Shown: piece by piece, positions 39,532-48,877 of the stretch | Numbering within the stretch: the first letter of the stretch is position 1 | Layout of the letters: the number at the start of each line of letters is the position of its first letter | DNA from: Amycolatopsis azurea DSM 43854 | GTDB taxonomy: Bacteria; Actinomycetota; Actinomycetes; Mycobacteriales; Pseudonocardiaceae | NCBI RefSeq assembly: GCF_001995215.1 | Contig: NZ_MUXN01000004.1 | Span: 62,193-126,192, forward strand | DNA: 64,000 nt | Reading direction: 5' to 3' | Made by a program: the position numbers and the translations under genes | The notes under the pieces: generated by a model | Seen by the model: only the letters and a program-made list of their open reading frames with translations | Told to the model about the DNA's origin: nothing | The model's database searches: none

Positions 39532-39561
39532 AAGGGGCCCGTGCAGCTGCACGGGCCCCTT
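39532..39561 (-). terminator. Intrinsic terminator after the fadE pair
   Basis: A perfect 30-bp palindrome with no spacer (AAGGGGCCCGTGCAG and its complement), followed on the minus strand by a T-rich run (TTTTTTGTTTATT). This is the only hairpin of the family here with a clear U-tract. Confidence 0.88.
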
Positions 39562-39576
39562 CGCGGCACTTCGGCG

Positions 39577-40785
39577 CTACTTGAGCTCGGCCGACGTCTT
39601 GCCCAGGATCCGGCGCGCCACGATGAGCTGCTGGATCTGTTGCGTGCCCTCGAAGATGTCCAGGATCTTCGCGTCCCGGCTCCACTTCTCCAGCAGCGAT
39701 TCCTCGGTGTAGCCCAAGGTTCCGGCCAGCTCGACGCATTTCAGCGTGATCTCGACGACCGACCGGCCCGCCTTCGCCTTGGCCATCGACGCCTGGAGCG
39801 AGTTCGGCTTGCGGTTGTCGGCCATCCACGCCGATTCCATGGTCAGCAGGTACGCCGATTCGTAGTCGGCTTCCAGCTGGAGGAAGGTGGCGGCCGCCGC
39901 GTGCTGGCTGTGGACCGGCTTGTCGTAGTCGATGGTCACCCCGGCGCCGGTCAGGATCTTCCGGGTCTCCTCCAGCGCCGCGCGGGCGACGCCGATGGCC
40001 ATCGCGGCGACCAGCGGACGGGTGTTGTCGAAGGTCTGCATGACCCCGGCGAAACCCTTGGCGGTGTCGATCTCCGGCGTGCCGAGGAGGTTCTCCTTGG
40101 GCACGCGGACGTTCTCGAAGCGCAGCACGGCGGTGTCGGAGGCGCGGATGCCGAGTTTGTGCTCGACGCGCACCACCTCGAAGCCCGGCGTGCCCTTCTC
40201 GACGACGAAGGACTTGATCGCCGCGCGGCCCTTCGTCTTGTCCAGGGTGGCCCAGACGACGACGGCGTCGGCGCGTTCGCCCGCGGTCACGAAGATCTTC
40301 TCGCCGTTGATCACGTACTCGTCGCCGTCCAGGCGCGCGGTGGCGGTGATCGCGGCCGAGTCCGAGCCGCAGTCCGGTTCGGTGATCGCCATCGCGGCCC
40401 ACAGCCCGGAGAACTTCTTGAGCTGTTCGTCGGTGGCGACCGAGCCGATGGCGGCGTTGCCGAGCCCTTGCCGCGGCATGGACAGCAGCAGTCCGACGTC
40501 GCCCCAGCACATCTCGATCGTGCCGAGCACGATGTTGAGGTTGGAGCCGTTGCGGTTGCCCGGTTTCTCGTTCTTCTCGGACCGGCGGACGCCCGCCGCG
40601 CCCGCGCCGCCCTCGCCGGAGGAGTTCAGCCCGTCCAGCAGCGCGGCGAACATGTCGAGTTCGGCCGGGTAGGTGTGCTCGGCGCGGTCGTACTTGCGCG
40701 AGATCGGCCGGAACACCTCGGCCGCGGCCTGGTACGCCTGGTTGATCAGGGTGCCGGCCTTCTTCGGAACCTCAAGGTTGATCAT
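39577..40785 (-). CDS. Acyl-CoA dehydrogenase, FadE23-like
   Basis: The 402-residue ACAD begins MINLEVPKKAGTLINQAYQA, as mycobacterial FadE23 does, and has MAITEPDCGSDSAAITATARL, HKLGIRASDTAVLRFENVRVP and FEGTQQIQQLIVARRILG. Length and paired context with a second, diverged ACAD match the fadE24-fadE23 pair of mycobacteria. Such pairs can form alpha2beta2 heterotetramers that oxidise bulky acyl-CoAs. Downstream of the partner by 18 bp, so one operon. Substrate unknown; sterol or branched fatty acid side chains are candidates. Confidence 0.88.
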   Translation of the reverse strand: MINLEVPKKAGTLINQAYQAAAEVFRPISRKYDRAEHTYPAELDMFAALLDGLNSSGEGGAGAAGVRRSEKNEKPGNRNGSNLNIVLGTIEMCWGDVGLLLSMPRQGLGNAAIGSVATDEQLKKFSGLWAAMAITEPDCGSDSAAITATARLDGDEYVINGEKIFVTAGERADAVVVWATLDKTKGRAAIKSFVVEKGTPGFEVVRVEHKLGIRASDTAVLRFENVRVPKENLLGTPEIDTAKGFAGVMQTFDNTRPLVAAMAIGVARAALEETRKILTGAGVTIDYDKPVHSQHAAAATFLQLEADYESAYLLTMESAWMADNRKPNSLQASMAKAKAGRSVVEITLKCVELAGTLGYTEESLLEKWSRDAKILDIFEGTQQIQQLIVARRILGKTSAELK

Positions 40786-40803
40786 GATTGCCTTTCGAAA
40801 GTC

Positions 40804-42126
40804 CTAGAGAAGGACGGCGCCTTCCATGACGCCGATCGCACGGAGGTCGCGGTACCAGCGCTCGACCGGGTGCTCCTTGACGAACCCGTGTCCGCCGAGC
40901 AGCTGCACCCCGGCGCTGCCGATCTGCATTCCCTTGTCGGCGGCCAGTTTCCGGGCCAGCGCGACCTCGCGGGCGTACGGCTTGCCCTGTTCGGCGCGGG
41001 CGGCGGCGCGCAGCGCGACCAGCCGCAGTCCTTCCAGTTCGATGGCGATGTCGGCCACCGAGAACGCGACGGCCTGCCGGTGGCTCACCGGTTCGCCGAA
41101 CGCCTTGCGCTCGTTGACGTAGGGCACCACGTAGTCGAGGACGGCCTTCGCGGTACCGGCGGCCAGGGCGGCCCAGCCGAGCCGCGAGAGCCGGACGACC
41201 TCGGTGAAGACCTCGGCCTTGCCGCCGCCGAGCAGCGCCCCGGCGGGCAGGGCGACCTTCTCCAGGTGCAGTTTCCCGGTCGCCGCGCCGCGCAGGCCCA
41301 TCGCCGGTTCGGTCTCGATGGTGACGCCGGAGTTCGACGACTCCACGAGGAACAGCGCCGGGCCGCGGCCCTCCAGGTCGGCCGACACGATGAACAGTTC
41401 GGCGTCCGCGGCACGCGGGACCAGCGACTTCACACCGTCGAGCTGGTAGCCCTTCGGCGTGCGGCGGGCCTTGGTGGCGGGCTTGAACGGATCGAACAAC
41501 GCCGTGCGCTCCTGGAGCGCGAGCGCCGCGGCCGGGACGTTCTCGCCGACGAACGCGGGCAGGTAGTCCGCCTGCTGCTGCTCGTCGCCGTAGGCCACCA
41601 GCGCGGTGCTGACCGCGGACGGCGCGAGCACCGCGACGGCCAGCCCGAGGTCGCCGTGCGCGAGGGCCTCGGCGACCAGCGCGTTCGTGACGACCGACCG
41701 TTCGGTGCCGACCCCGCCCAGCTCCTCGGGGATGCCGACGAGCGTGATGCCGAGTTCGGCGGCGCGGCTCAACAGGCCTTCGGGGGCCTGGAGCTTGGCG
41801 TCGGCGTCGGCCGCGGCGGGCCGCAGCTGCTCGGCCGCGAACTCCGTCACGGTCTCGACGATGAGCTGCTGGTCCTCACTCGGGGTGAGGTCGAACAGCC
41901 CGGTGTCCTCGGTCGGCGCGAGCCGCGCGGGCTTGCCCAGCTTCTGGGCGGATTTGAACGTCCGTCCCGCCGCGCCCGCGACCCGGAAGCCGTTGCGCGT
42001 CCCGGCACTGACCAGGTTCTGCACGGGCTTCCGAAGTCCGGCCCGTTCAATGACCTTGCTCCCGGCCAGCCGGGTGAGCGCGGACAGGCCAAGGCCCATC
42101 GCGTCTCGTTTCCTAGGCGCACCCAC
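40804..42126 (-). CDS. Acyl-CoA dehydrogenase, FadE24-like partner
   Basis: The 440-residue ACAD has an extra N-terminal segment of about 60 residues (LTRLAGSKVIERAGLRKPVQ) before the ACAD core. It lacks the usual TEPxxGSD substrate loop (LALQERTALFDPFKP instead), which suggests a non-catalytic or structural subunit partnered with the downstream protein. The C-terminal region LLGGHGFVKEHPVERWYRDLR is conserved. GTG at 42126 has GGGAG eight bases upstream; ATG at 42099 is an alternative. A perfect 18-bp palindrome lies 23 bases upstream. Confidence 0.85.
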   Translation of the reverse strand: MGAPRKRDAMGLGLSALTRLAGSKVIERAGLRKPVQNLVSAGTRNGFRVAGAAGRTFKSAQKLGKPARLAPTEDTGLFDLTPSEDQQLIVETVTEFAAEQLRPAAADADAKLQAPEGLLSRAAELGITLVGIPEELGGVGTERSVVTNALVAEALAHGDLGLAVAVLAPSAVSTALVAYGDEQQQADYLPAFVGENVPAAALALQERTALFDPFKPATKARRTPKGYQLDGVKSLVPRAADAELFIVSADLEGRGPALFLVESSNSGVTIETEPAMGLRGAATGKLHLEKVALPAGALLGGGKAEVFTEVVRLSRLGWAALAAGTAKAVLDYVVPYVNERKAFGEPVSHRQAVAFSVADIAIELEGLRLVALRAAARAEQGKPYAREVALARKLAADKGMQIGSAGVQLLGGHGFVKEHPVERWYRDLRAIGVMEGAVLL

Positions 42127-42148
42127 GGTGAGTCTCCCTGCCTCGCTT

Positions 42149-42166
42149 ACCTACTCACGAGTAGGT
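42149..42166. promoter_or_regulatory. 18-bp perfect palindrome upstream of the fadE pair
   Basis: ACCTACTC-AC-GAGTAGGT, eight-base arms, embedded in TT...TTAAC. Position (23 bases before the GTG) and symmetry fit a TetR/FadR-type operator. The sequence differs from the two other operators in the window, so a different regulator is implied. Confidence 0.6.
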
Positions 42167-42313
42167 TAACTCCCCTCGGGCGGATCCGCCACCATGGGGG
42201 AGGCGAACGTCACGCCGGTGAGTGATTCGGGCGGTCGGGCAGGACCGGATTACTCACGCCGGATCAGCTTTCGGGCCAGAGAGCGACGAGGCCGCGGTGG
42301 GTGGTGGGGCGCG

Positions 42314-42365
42314 GTGGTCGTGAGTGGTAAGTGGGGTTAGAACGACACTTACCACTCACGACCAC
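42314..42365. repeat. Type B palindrome, copy with perfect 20-base arms
   Basis: GTGGTCGTGAGTGGTAAGTG pairs exactly with 42346-42365 around a 12-base centre (GGGTTAGAACGA). It ends 13 bases before the LtrA stop, so it is a likely LtrA terminator as well. Confidence 0.8.
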
Positions 42366-42378
42366 CTGCACCGTTCGG

Positions 42379-43593
42379 TCACTGGACGGGCGCCGCCGGC
42401 TGCTTCGCCAGTCGCGTCCTCTCGAACAGCACCAGGCCCACCGCCGCCGTCGCCACGACGCCGACCAGCACGATCGCCGGCACCAGCTCCAGCAACGGCG
42501 TCGCGGCCAGCAGGAGCACCGCGAGCACCAGCCGCTGGACGTTCCATGCGCCCAGGTTCCGCCGCCGCAGCCCGCTCAACGCGATCAGGTAGAGCGCGAG
42601 CCCGCCGGTCAGCGCCCAGATCGGCGTCCCGTGCAGGCCGTCGGAGAGGCTGTGGTGTTCGGTGTCGGAAACGTAGAGCAGCGACTTCTTCAGACCGAGC
42701 GCCACGAGCACGATCCCGGCGATGAGCGGGAGGTGAAGGAACGTGTACGTGTCCGTCCCGATCTGCACCCGCTCCACGCCCTCCGCGCGCTTCAGGTTGT
42801 GCTCGGAGACATGCGCGACGACGGCGAAGTACATCCACCACATCGCCGACGCCAGCACCAGCCCGAAGACGGCGGCCAGCGTGATCGGCCACGACATCGG
42901 GTACGAGCTGATCCCGATGCCGATCGCCACGATCGACTCGCCGAGCGCGATGATCACGATCAGCCCGAACCGCTCGGCGAAGTGTCCGGGCTGGTGCAGC
43001 CGCCAGTCCGAGGACCGGGTCCGGAAGACGTTGACGTAGTCGGCCAGCATCGCGACCGCCCAGATGCCGAGCTGGACCCAGCCGGAGAAGAAGGCCGCGG
43101 CGGTCAGCAGCGCGACGCTCGGCAGCAGCCCGACGAACATCTTCAGGACGACCTTGCGCAGCTCCGGATCCGTCCGGGCGGCGCCGAAATACGCGGTCAG
43201 GTGCAGCAGCCGCACGACGAAGTAGCAGCCGACGAACATCAGCGGCGCGTACAGGCCGCCGGGCAGGTCGGTGAACGCCTCCGGGATCGTCAGCGAGACC
43301 AGGAACATCGTCCCCATCGCGGCGAACATCGCCAGCTGGGCGATGCCGCGGTCGACGTGCAGGGTGTTGGCCAGCCAGGCGTAGGCACACCAGCACCACC
43401 ACAGCACGGCGATCATGGCCACCCCCTGCCCGATGCCGAGCGGGGTGAGGTGATCGGCCATCAGCTGAGTGGTCTGGGTGATGGCGTAGACGAAGACCAG
43501 GTCGAAGAAGAGCTCCAGCGTGGTGACCTTGTGGTCTTCTTCCCGGGTCACCAGATGCAGGCCGCGTTTCGTGGGCACGCGCACATCGTGCAC
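42379..43593 (-). CDS. Low temperature requirement protein A (LtrA) family membrane protein
   Basis: The 404-residue integral membrane protein has about 12 hydrophobic segments. TTLELFFDLVFVYAITQ and HFAERFGLIVIIALGESIVA are the two defining LtrA motifs. LtrA was named from Listeria cold growth; the molecular activity is unknown. GTG at 43593; several in-frame GTGs follow, so the start is uncertain by a few codons. It is next to the double-TetR gene in the same direction (29-bp gap) and may be co-transcribed. Confidence 0.9.
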   Translation of the reverse strand: MHDVRVPTKRGLHLVTREEDHKVTTLELFFDLVFVYAITQTTQLMADHLTPLGIGQGVAMIAVLWWCWCAYAWLANTLHVDRGIAQLAMFAAMGTMFLVSLTIPEAFTDLPGGLYAPLMFVGCYFVVRLLHLTAYFGAARTDPELRKVVLKMFVGLLPSVALLTAAAFFSGWVQLGIWAVAMLADYVNVFRTRSSDWRLHQPGHFAERFGLIVIIALGESIVAIGIGISSYPMSWPITLAAVFGLVLASAMWWMYFAVVAHVSEHNLKRAEGVERVQIGTDTYTFLHLPLIAGIVLVALGLKKSLLYVSDTEHHSLSDGLHGTPIWALTGGLALYLIALSGLRRRNLGAWNVQRLVLAVLLLAATPLLELVPAIVLVGVVATAAVGLVLFERTRLAKQPAAPVQ

Positions 43594-43622
43594 CGCTCGT
43601 CTTTGCGGGACACGCGAGTTTG

Positions 43623-44813
43623 CTAGAAGCTGACTTTCAGGACCGCGTGCATCAGCGCCGTCAGCTCGGCCTCGATGTTCGGGCGGCCGTTGACCCGCCG
43701 GGTGCGCGCGAGGTCGTTCGCGATGGTCAGCGCCGCGTGCACGGTGATCTTCACTTCGCGCAGGCTCAGTTCCGGGCGGACCTCGGAGGCCAGCGCGATC
43801 CAGCGCGCGACGTAGTCCCGCTGGACCCGGATGAGGTCCGCCTTGTCACGTTCCGGCAGTTCCATGGGGCTGCCGGAGAAGGACACCAGCAGCTCGGGCG
43901 TGTGGAGCAGCGTGTGCACGTAGGACGCCGCCAGCCTGCGCAGCGCGTCGCGTTCGTCGTCGGCGCGCAACGCGCGTTCCGCGGCGAGTGCCAGCCTGTC
44001 GGCCGCGCGGTGCCCGATCGCCACCATCAGCGCGGCCTTGCTGGGGAAGTGCCGGTACACACTCGGCCCGGCGATCCCGGCCGCCGCGCCGATCTCCTCC
44101 ATGCTCACCGCGCGGAAGCCGCGTTGCCCGAACAGCTCGGTCGCGGCCGCGAGGATCTGCTCGCGGCGGGACGGCTCGCCGAGCGCGATCGACGGCGCCT
44201 CTTCGGCGGGCTCCGTGGGCTTGGGCAGTGTGACATGCAGCACCGACTCCGCCAGCTGCACGAGGATCTGTGCGAAGCGCTTCTTCGCCACGGATGTGTG
44301 ATGGACGGACACGCTGCCGAAGACGCTCAGCCCCGCCCAGCACAGCAGCTCGGCATCGTCGGGGGTGAGTTCGGGACGCAGCGCGAGCAGCGCTTTGGAC
44401 CACGCTTCGAGCACCGCGCCGGACCGGCGGCGGATCTCCCGGCGGCCTTCCCGGGGCAGATGCCTGCCCTCCCAGCGCCACAGCGCGGCGACCTCGCGCC
44501 GCTCCACGGCCTGCGCGGCGAGGGTGCCCAACAGGGCCTTGACCTGGGCGGGAACCGGAAGGTCGACGTCGGCGAGCGCCTCGGTGGTGGCGGTCTCCAT
44601 GTCGTCGATGCCGGACAGCACGACGTAGGACAGCACCGCCTGCTTGTCCGCGAAATGCCGGTAGAGCGCGGGCCCGGTGATCCCGGCGGCGGCGGCGATG
44701 TCGTTGATGCCGACGCCGTGGAACCCGCGGGCGCGAAACAGCTCCGCGGCGAGGCCGGCCAGCTGGGCCTTGCGGTCGCGCGGTCGCGGGGAACGCTCGG
44801 TCGGGTGATCCAT
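43623..44813 (-). CDS. Double TetR transcriptional regulator, divergent from fadAB
   Basis: The 396-residue protein is two TetR repressors in one chain. HTH 1 is INDIAAAAGITGPALYRHFA (about 38-57) and HTH 2 is MEEIGAAAGIAGPSVYRHFP (about 230-249), each followed by its own helical ligand domain. Mce3R of mycobacteria has the same double build and controls lipid-degradation genes. ATG at 44813 has no clear ribosome site, and a leaderless or GTG start four codons upstream is possible. It is divergent from fadA-fadB, with two palindromes between them. One chain could bind an operator that other TetRs need a dimer for. Confidence 0.9.
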   Translation of the reverse strand: MDHPTERSPRPRDRKAQLAGLAAELFRARGFHGVGINDIAAAAGITGPALYRHFADKQAVLSYVVLSGIDDMETATTEALADVDLPVPAQVKALLGTLAAQAVERREVAALWRWEGRHLPREGRREIRRRSGAVLEAWSKALLALRPELTPDDAELLCWAGLSVFGSVSVHHTSVAKKRFAQILVQLAESVLHVTLPKPTEPAEEAPSIALGEPSRREQILAAATELFGQRGFRAVSMEEIGAAAGIAGPSVYRHFPSKAALMVAIGHRAADRLALAAERALRADDERDALRRLAASYVHTLLHTPELLVSFSGSPMELPERDKADLIRVQRDYVARWIALASEVRPELSLREVKITVHAALTIANDLARTRRVNGRPNIEAELTALMHAVLKVSF

Positions 44814-44834
44814 AGGTGAACACACGATAGCGCC

Positions 44835-44901
44835 GGTTGCGTGCATCGCAACCCATTGACACCATGGGGTTATCGCGGTTTATGTTAATGGCCATTAGCA
44901 T
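44835..44901. promoter_or_regulatory. Promoter and two palindromes between double-TetR gene and fadA
   Basis: GGTTGCG-TGCAT-CGCAACC (44835-44853) is perfect. ATGTTAATGG/CCATTAGCAT (44882-44901) has one mismatch. A rightward promoter is plausible: TTGACA at 44856-44861 and TATGTT at 44881-44886 (spacing 19), with the -10 buried in the second palindrome, so a bound repressor would block it. Confidence 0.6.
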
Positions 44902-44970
44902 GGCTACTGGCCGGTACGATCCGGCTGTGTGCATCTCTGAGACAGCGCCGTACTGCGGAGGAGTTTTTCT

Positions 44971-46182
<1,212 letters not shown>

Positions 46183-46192
46183 GGAAGAGACA

Positions 46193-48364
46193 ATGACTGA
46201 AGCGAAGACCATCCGCTGGGAGCAGGACGCCGACGGCATCGTCGTGCTCACCCTGGACGACCCGAAGCAGTCCGCCAACACGATGAACGCCGACTTCCGC
46301 GAGTCGCTCGGCGTGGTCGTGGATCGCCTGGAGGCGGAGAAGGACAACATCACCGGTGTCGTCCTGACCTCCGCCAAGAAGACCTTCTTCGCCGGCGGCG
46401 ACCTCAACGACCTGATCCAGGCCAAGCCGGAGAACGCGGCCGAGATCACCGAGAGCAGCGGCCTGATGAAGGGCCAGATGCGACGGCTGGAGCAGCTGGG
46501 CAAGCCGGTCGTGGCCGCCATCAACGGCGCCGCGCTCGGCGGCGGCCTCGAACTCGCGCTCGCGACGCACCACCGCATCGCGGCCGACGTCAAGGGCAGC
46601 CAGATCGGTCTCCCCGAGGTCACCCTCGGCCTGCTCCCCGGCGGCGGTGGCGTGGTCCGCACCGTGCGCCTGCTGGGCATCCAGAGCGCGCTGCTGAACG
46701 TGCTCCTCCAGGGACAGCGGCACCGCCCGGCCAAGGCCAAGGAACTCGGCCTCGTGCACGAGCTCGTCGGCACCGTCGAGGAACTGGTCCCGGCCGCGAA
46801 GGCGTGGATCAAGGCCAACCCCGAGGGCGGCGTGCAGCCGTGGGACGTCAAGGGCTACAAGATCCCGGGCGGCACCCCGTCGAACCCGAGCTTCGCGGCG
46901 AACCTGCCCGCGTTCCCGGCGAACCTGCGCAAGCAGATCAAGGGCGCGAACATGCCCGCCCCGCGGGCGATCCTGGCCGCGGCCATCGAGGGTTCGACGG
47001 TCGACTTCGACACCGCGATCACCGTCGAGACCCGCTACTTCGTGCACCTCGCCACCGGCCAGGTCTCGAAGAACATGACGAAGGCGTTCTTCTTCGACCT
47101 GCAGAGCATCAACTCCGGCGGTTCGCGGCCGGAGGGCTTCGAGAAGTACACAGCCAAGAAGGTCGGCGTGATCGGCGCGGGCATGATGGGCGCCGCGATC
47201 GCGTACGTCTCGGCGAAGGCCGGCATCGACGTCGTGCTCAAGGACGTCACCCTCGAAGGCGCCGAAAAGGGCAAGGGCTACGCGGTCAAGCTGGAGGAGA
47301 AGGCGCTCTCCCGCGGCAAGACCACGCAGGAGAAGTCCGACGCGCTGCTCGCGAAGATCAAGCCGACCGACAAGGCGGAGGACTTCGCCGGTGTCGACTT
47401 CGTGATCGAGGCCGTCTTCGAGAGCGTCGAGCTGAAGCACAAGGTGTTCCAGGAGATCGAAGGCTTCGTCAACCCCGACGCGGTGCTCGGTTCCAACACC
47501 TCCACGCTGCCGATCACCTCGCTCGCCGAGGGCGTGCAGCGGACCGAGGACTTCATCGGGATCCACTTCTTCTCGCCGGTGGACAAGATGCCGCTGGTCG
47601 AGATCATCTGCGGTGAGAAGACCTCGCCCGCCACGCTGGCGAAGGTCTTCGACTACACGCTGCAGATCAAGAAGACTCCGATCGTCGTCAACGACAGCCG
47701 CGGCTTCTTCACCTCGCGCGTCATCGGCACGTTCATCAACGAGGCCGTCGCCGCGCTGGGCGAGGGTGTCGAGCCCGCGTCGATCGAGCAGGCCGGTTCG
47801 CAGGCCGGGTACCCGGCCCCGCCGCTGCAGCTGATGGACGAGCTGACCCTGACGCTGCCGCGCAAGATCCGCAAGGAGACCCGCGAGGCGATCGAGGCGG
47901 CCGGTGGCACCTGGAACGCGCACGCGTCCGAGGGCGTCATCGATCGCATGGTCGAGGAGTTCGACCGCAAGGGCCGCTCCACCGGCTCGGGCTTCTACGA
48001 CTACGACGAGGCGGGCAAGCGGACCGGTCTGTGGCCGGGCCTGCGCGACGCGTTCAAGTCGGGCAGCGCCGAGGTCCCGTTCGAGGACCTCAAGGAGCGC
48101 ATGCTGTTCGCCGAGGCGCTCGAGACCGTGAAGTGCTTCGACGAGGGTGTGCTCACCACCGTCGCCGACGCCAACATCGGCTCGATCTTCGGCATCGGCT
48201 TCCCCGCGTGGACCGGTGGTGTCATCCAGTACATCAACCAGTACGAGGGTGGCCTGCAGGGCTTCGTCGACCGCGCTCGTCAGCTGGCCGAGCGCTACGG
48301 CGACCACTTCACCCCGCCCGCTTCGCTGGTCGAGAAGGCCGCGAAGGGCGAGATCTACGAGTAG
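46193..48364 (+). CDS. fadB: Multifunctional fatty acid oxidation protein, enoyl-CoA hydratase / 3-hydroxyacyl-CoA dehydrogenase
   Basis: The 723-residue alpha subunit starts with an enoyl-CoA hydratase domain (about 1-200; oxyanion INGAALGGGLELALA and Glu in LPEVTLGLLPGGGG). Next come the NAD-binding loop VGVIGAGMMGAAIAYVSAKAG (about 323-343), HCDH His in GIHFFSPVDKMPLVEII and a second HCDH C-terminal domain. It hydrates and oxidises acyl-CoAs ahead of FadA. Length matches FadB-type proteins of mycobacteria (about 720). A hairpin terminator follows. Confidence 0.95.
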   Translation: MTEAKTIRWEQDADGIVVLTLDDPKQSANTMNADFRESLGVVVDRLEAEKDNITGVVLTSAKKTFFAGGDLNDLIQAKPENAAEITESSGLMKGQMRRLEQLGKPVVAAINGAALGGGLELALATHHRIAADVKGSQIGLPEVTLGLLPGGGGVVRTVRLLGIQSALLNVLLQGQRHRPAKAKELGLVHELVGTVEELVPAAKAWIKANPEGGVQPWDVKGYKIPGGTPSNPSFAANLPAFPANLRKQIKGANMPAPRAILAAAIEGSTVDFDTAITVETRYFVHLATGQVSKNMTKAFFFDLQSINSGGSRPEGFEKYTAKKVGVIGAGMMGAAIAYVSAKAGIDVVLKDVTLEGAEKGKGYAVKLEEKALSRGKTTQEKSDALLAKIKPTDKAEDFAGVDFVIEAVFESVELKHKVFQEIEGFVNPDAVLGSNTSTLPITSLAEGVQRTEDFIGIHFFSPVDKMPLVEIICGEKTSPATLAKVFDYTLQIKKTPIVVNDSRGFFTSRVIGTFINEAVAALGEGVEPASIEQAGSQAGYPAPPLQLMDELTLTLPRKIRKETREAIEAAGGTWNAHASEGVIDRMVEEFDRKGRSTGSGFYDYDEAGKRTGLWPGLRDAFKSGSAEVPFEDLKERMLFAEALETVKCFDEGVLTTVADANIGSIFGIGFPAWTGGVIQYINQYEGGLQGFVDRARQLAERYGDHFTPPASLVEKAAKGEIYE

Positions 48365-48393
48365 GCGTTTTGTAAAGGGTTTCAACCCTCGCT

Positions 48394-48434
48394 GAAAGGG
48401 GTCGCTCCGGACCGGGTCCGGGGCGACCCCTTTC
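48394..48434. terminator. Hairpin terminator after fadB
   Basis: GAAAGGGGTCGC pairs with GCGACCCCTTTC, with an inner CCGGACC/GGTCCGG stem, about 30 bases past the fadB stop. It separates the fad operon from the peptide cassette. Confidence 0.8.
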
Positions 48435-48467
48435 TGTACGGCAAAGGGGTGGCGCGTCCGCAGCCTG

Positions 48468-48496
48468 TTGCCTTGCCGTATCTCTCCGGCTATCGT
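48468..48496 (+). promoter_or_regulatory. Putative promoter of the Cys-rich peptide cassette
   Basis: TTGCCT (48468-48473) and TATCGT (48491-48496) are 17 bases apart, a good sigma-70-type spacing. It lies between the fadB terminator and the peptide gene, leaving a 5' leader of about 140 bases. A five-codon frame (48537-48554) lies in that leader; its role, if any, is unknown. Confidence 0.45.
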
Positions 48497-48640
48497 GACC
48501 GAATCGGTGGGGGCCGGCCAACTGGGGGTTGGAGTAATGATTTCTTCGGGCTAGCGCCTGTCTTCGCGAACTCCTTTGTTCGCCTATTTCTCCGCTGATG
48601 CACGTCAAAATCACTGGAACTGGGGAAGGTGGTCTTTGTC

Positions 48641-48814
48641 ATGCTTGAATTGGTTCAGAAACTCGGTGATCGGCTGCTGGGCAGAATGGTGCCCGAAGTG
48701 CCGGCGGCGGCGCACGAATACTGCGGGTGCTGGCCGGACGAGGCCGGTCGCCGTTGGCAGTTCTACAAGGACTGCGTGAGCTGCCTTTGCTACCAGGTCA
48801 GCACCCGCTGCTGA
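48641..48814 (+). CDS. Small six-cysteine peptide precursor
   Basis: 57 residues, start ATG 48641 behind GAAGGTGG. Residues 1-24 (MLELVQKLGDRLLGRMVPEV, then PAAA) look like an amphipathic leader, not a hydrophobic Sec signal. The AAA at 22-24 is an A-x-A peptidase site. The rest (33 residues) has Cys at 28, 30, 45, 48, 50 and 57, enough for three disulfides, plus aromatic residues. Followed by a hairpin and then genes for MauE/DoxX, a TlpA thioredoxin, an ABC exporter and a signal peptidase. The most likely role is a secreted disulfide-rich peptide such as a bacteriocin or signal; Mau-type electron carrier is less likely. I know no named family. Confidence 0.7.
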   Translation: MLELVQKLGDRLLGRMVPEVPAAAHEYCGCWPDEAGRRWQFYKDCVSCLCYQVSTRC

Positions 48815-48824
48815 CAAGTGTGCC

Positions 48825-48854
48825 GGAAGGCGGCGGCTCACGCCGCCGTCTTCC
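48825..48854 (+). terminator. Attenuator hairpin between peptide gene and cassette genes
   Basis: GGCGGCG (48829-48835) pairs with CGCCGCC (48841-48847) around GCTCA, extended by GGAA/TTCC. There is no U-tract. It fits a partial terminator or RNA stabiliser that leaves more peptide mRNA than machinery mRNA, as in many peptide operons. Confidence 0.6.
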
Positions 48855-48877
48855 CTTTCCCGGTATGGGGGGAACGC

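Noticed and set aside
48537..48554. Five-codon frame (Met-Ile-Ser-Ser-Gly) in the peptide cassette leader
   Set aside because: GGAG is too close to the ATG to be a good ribosome site, and no attenuator pairing around it is evident.
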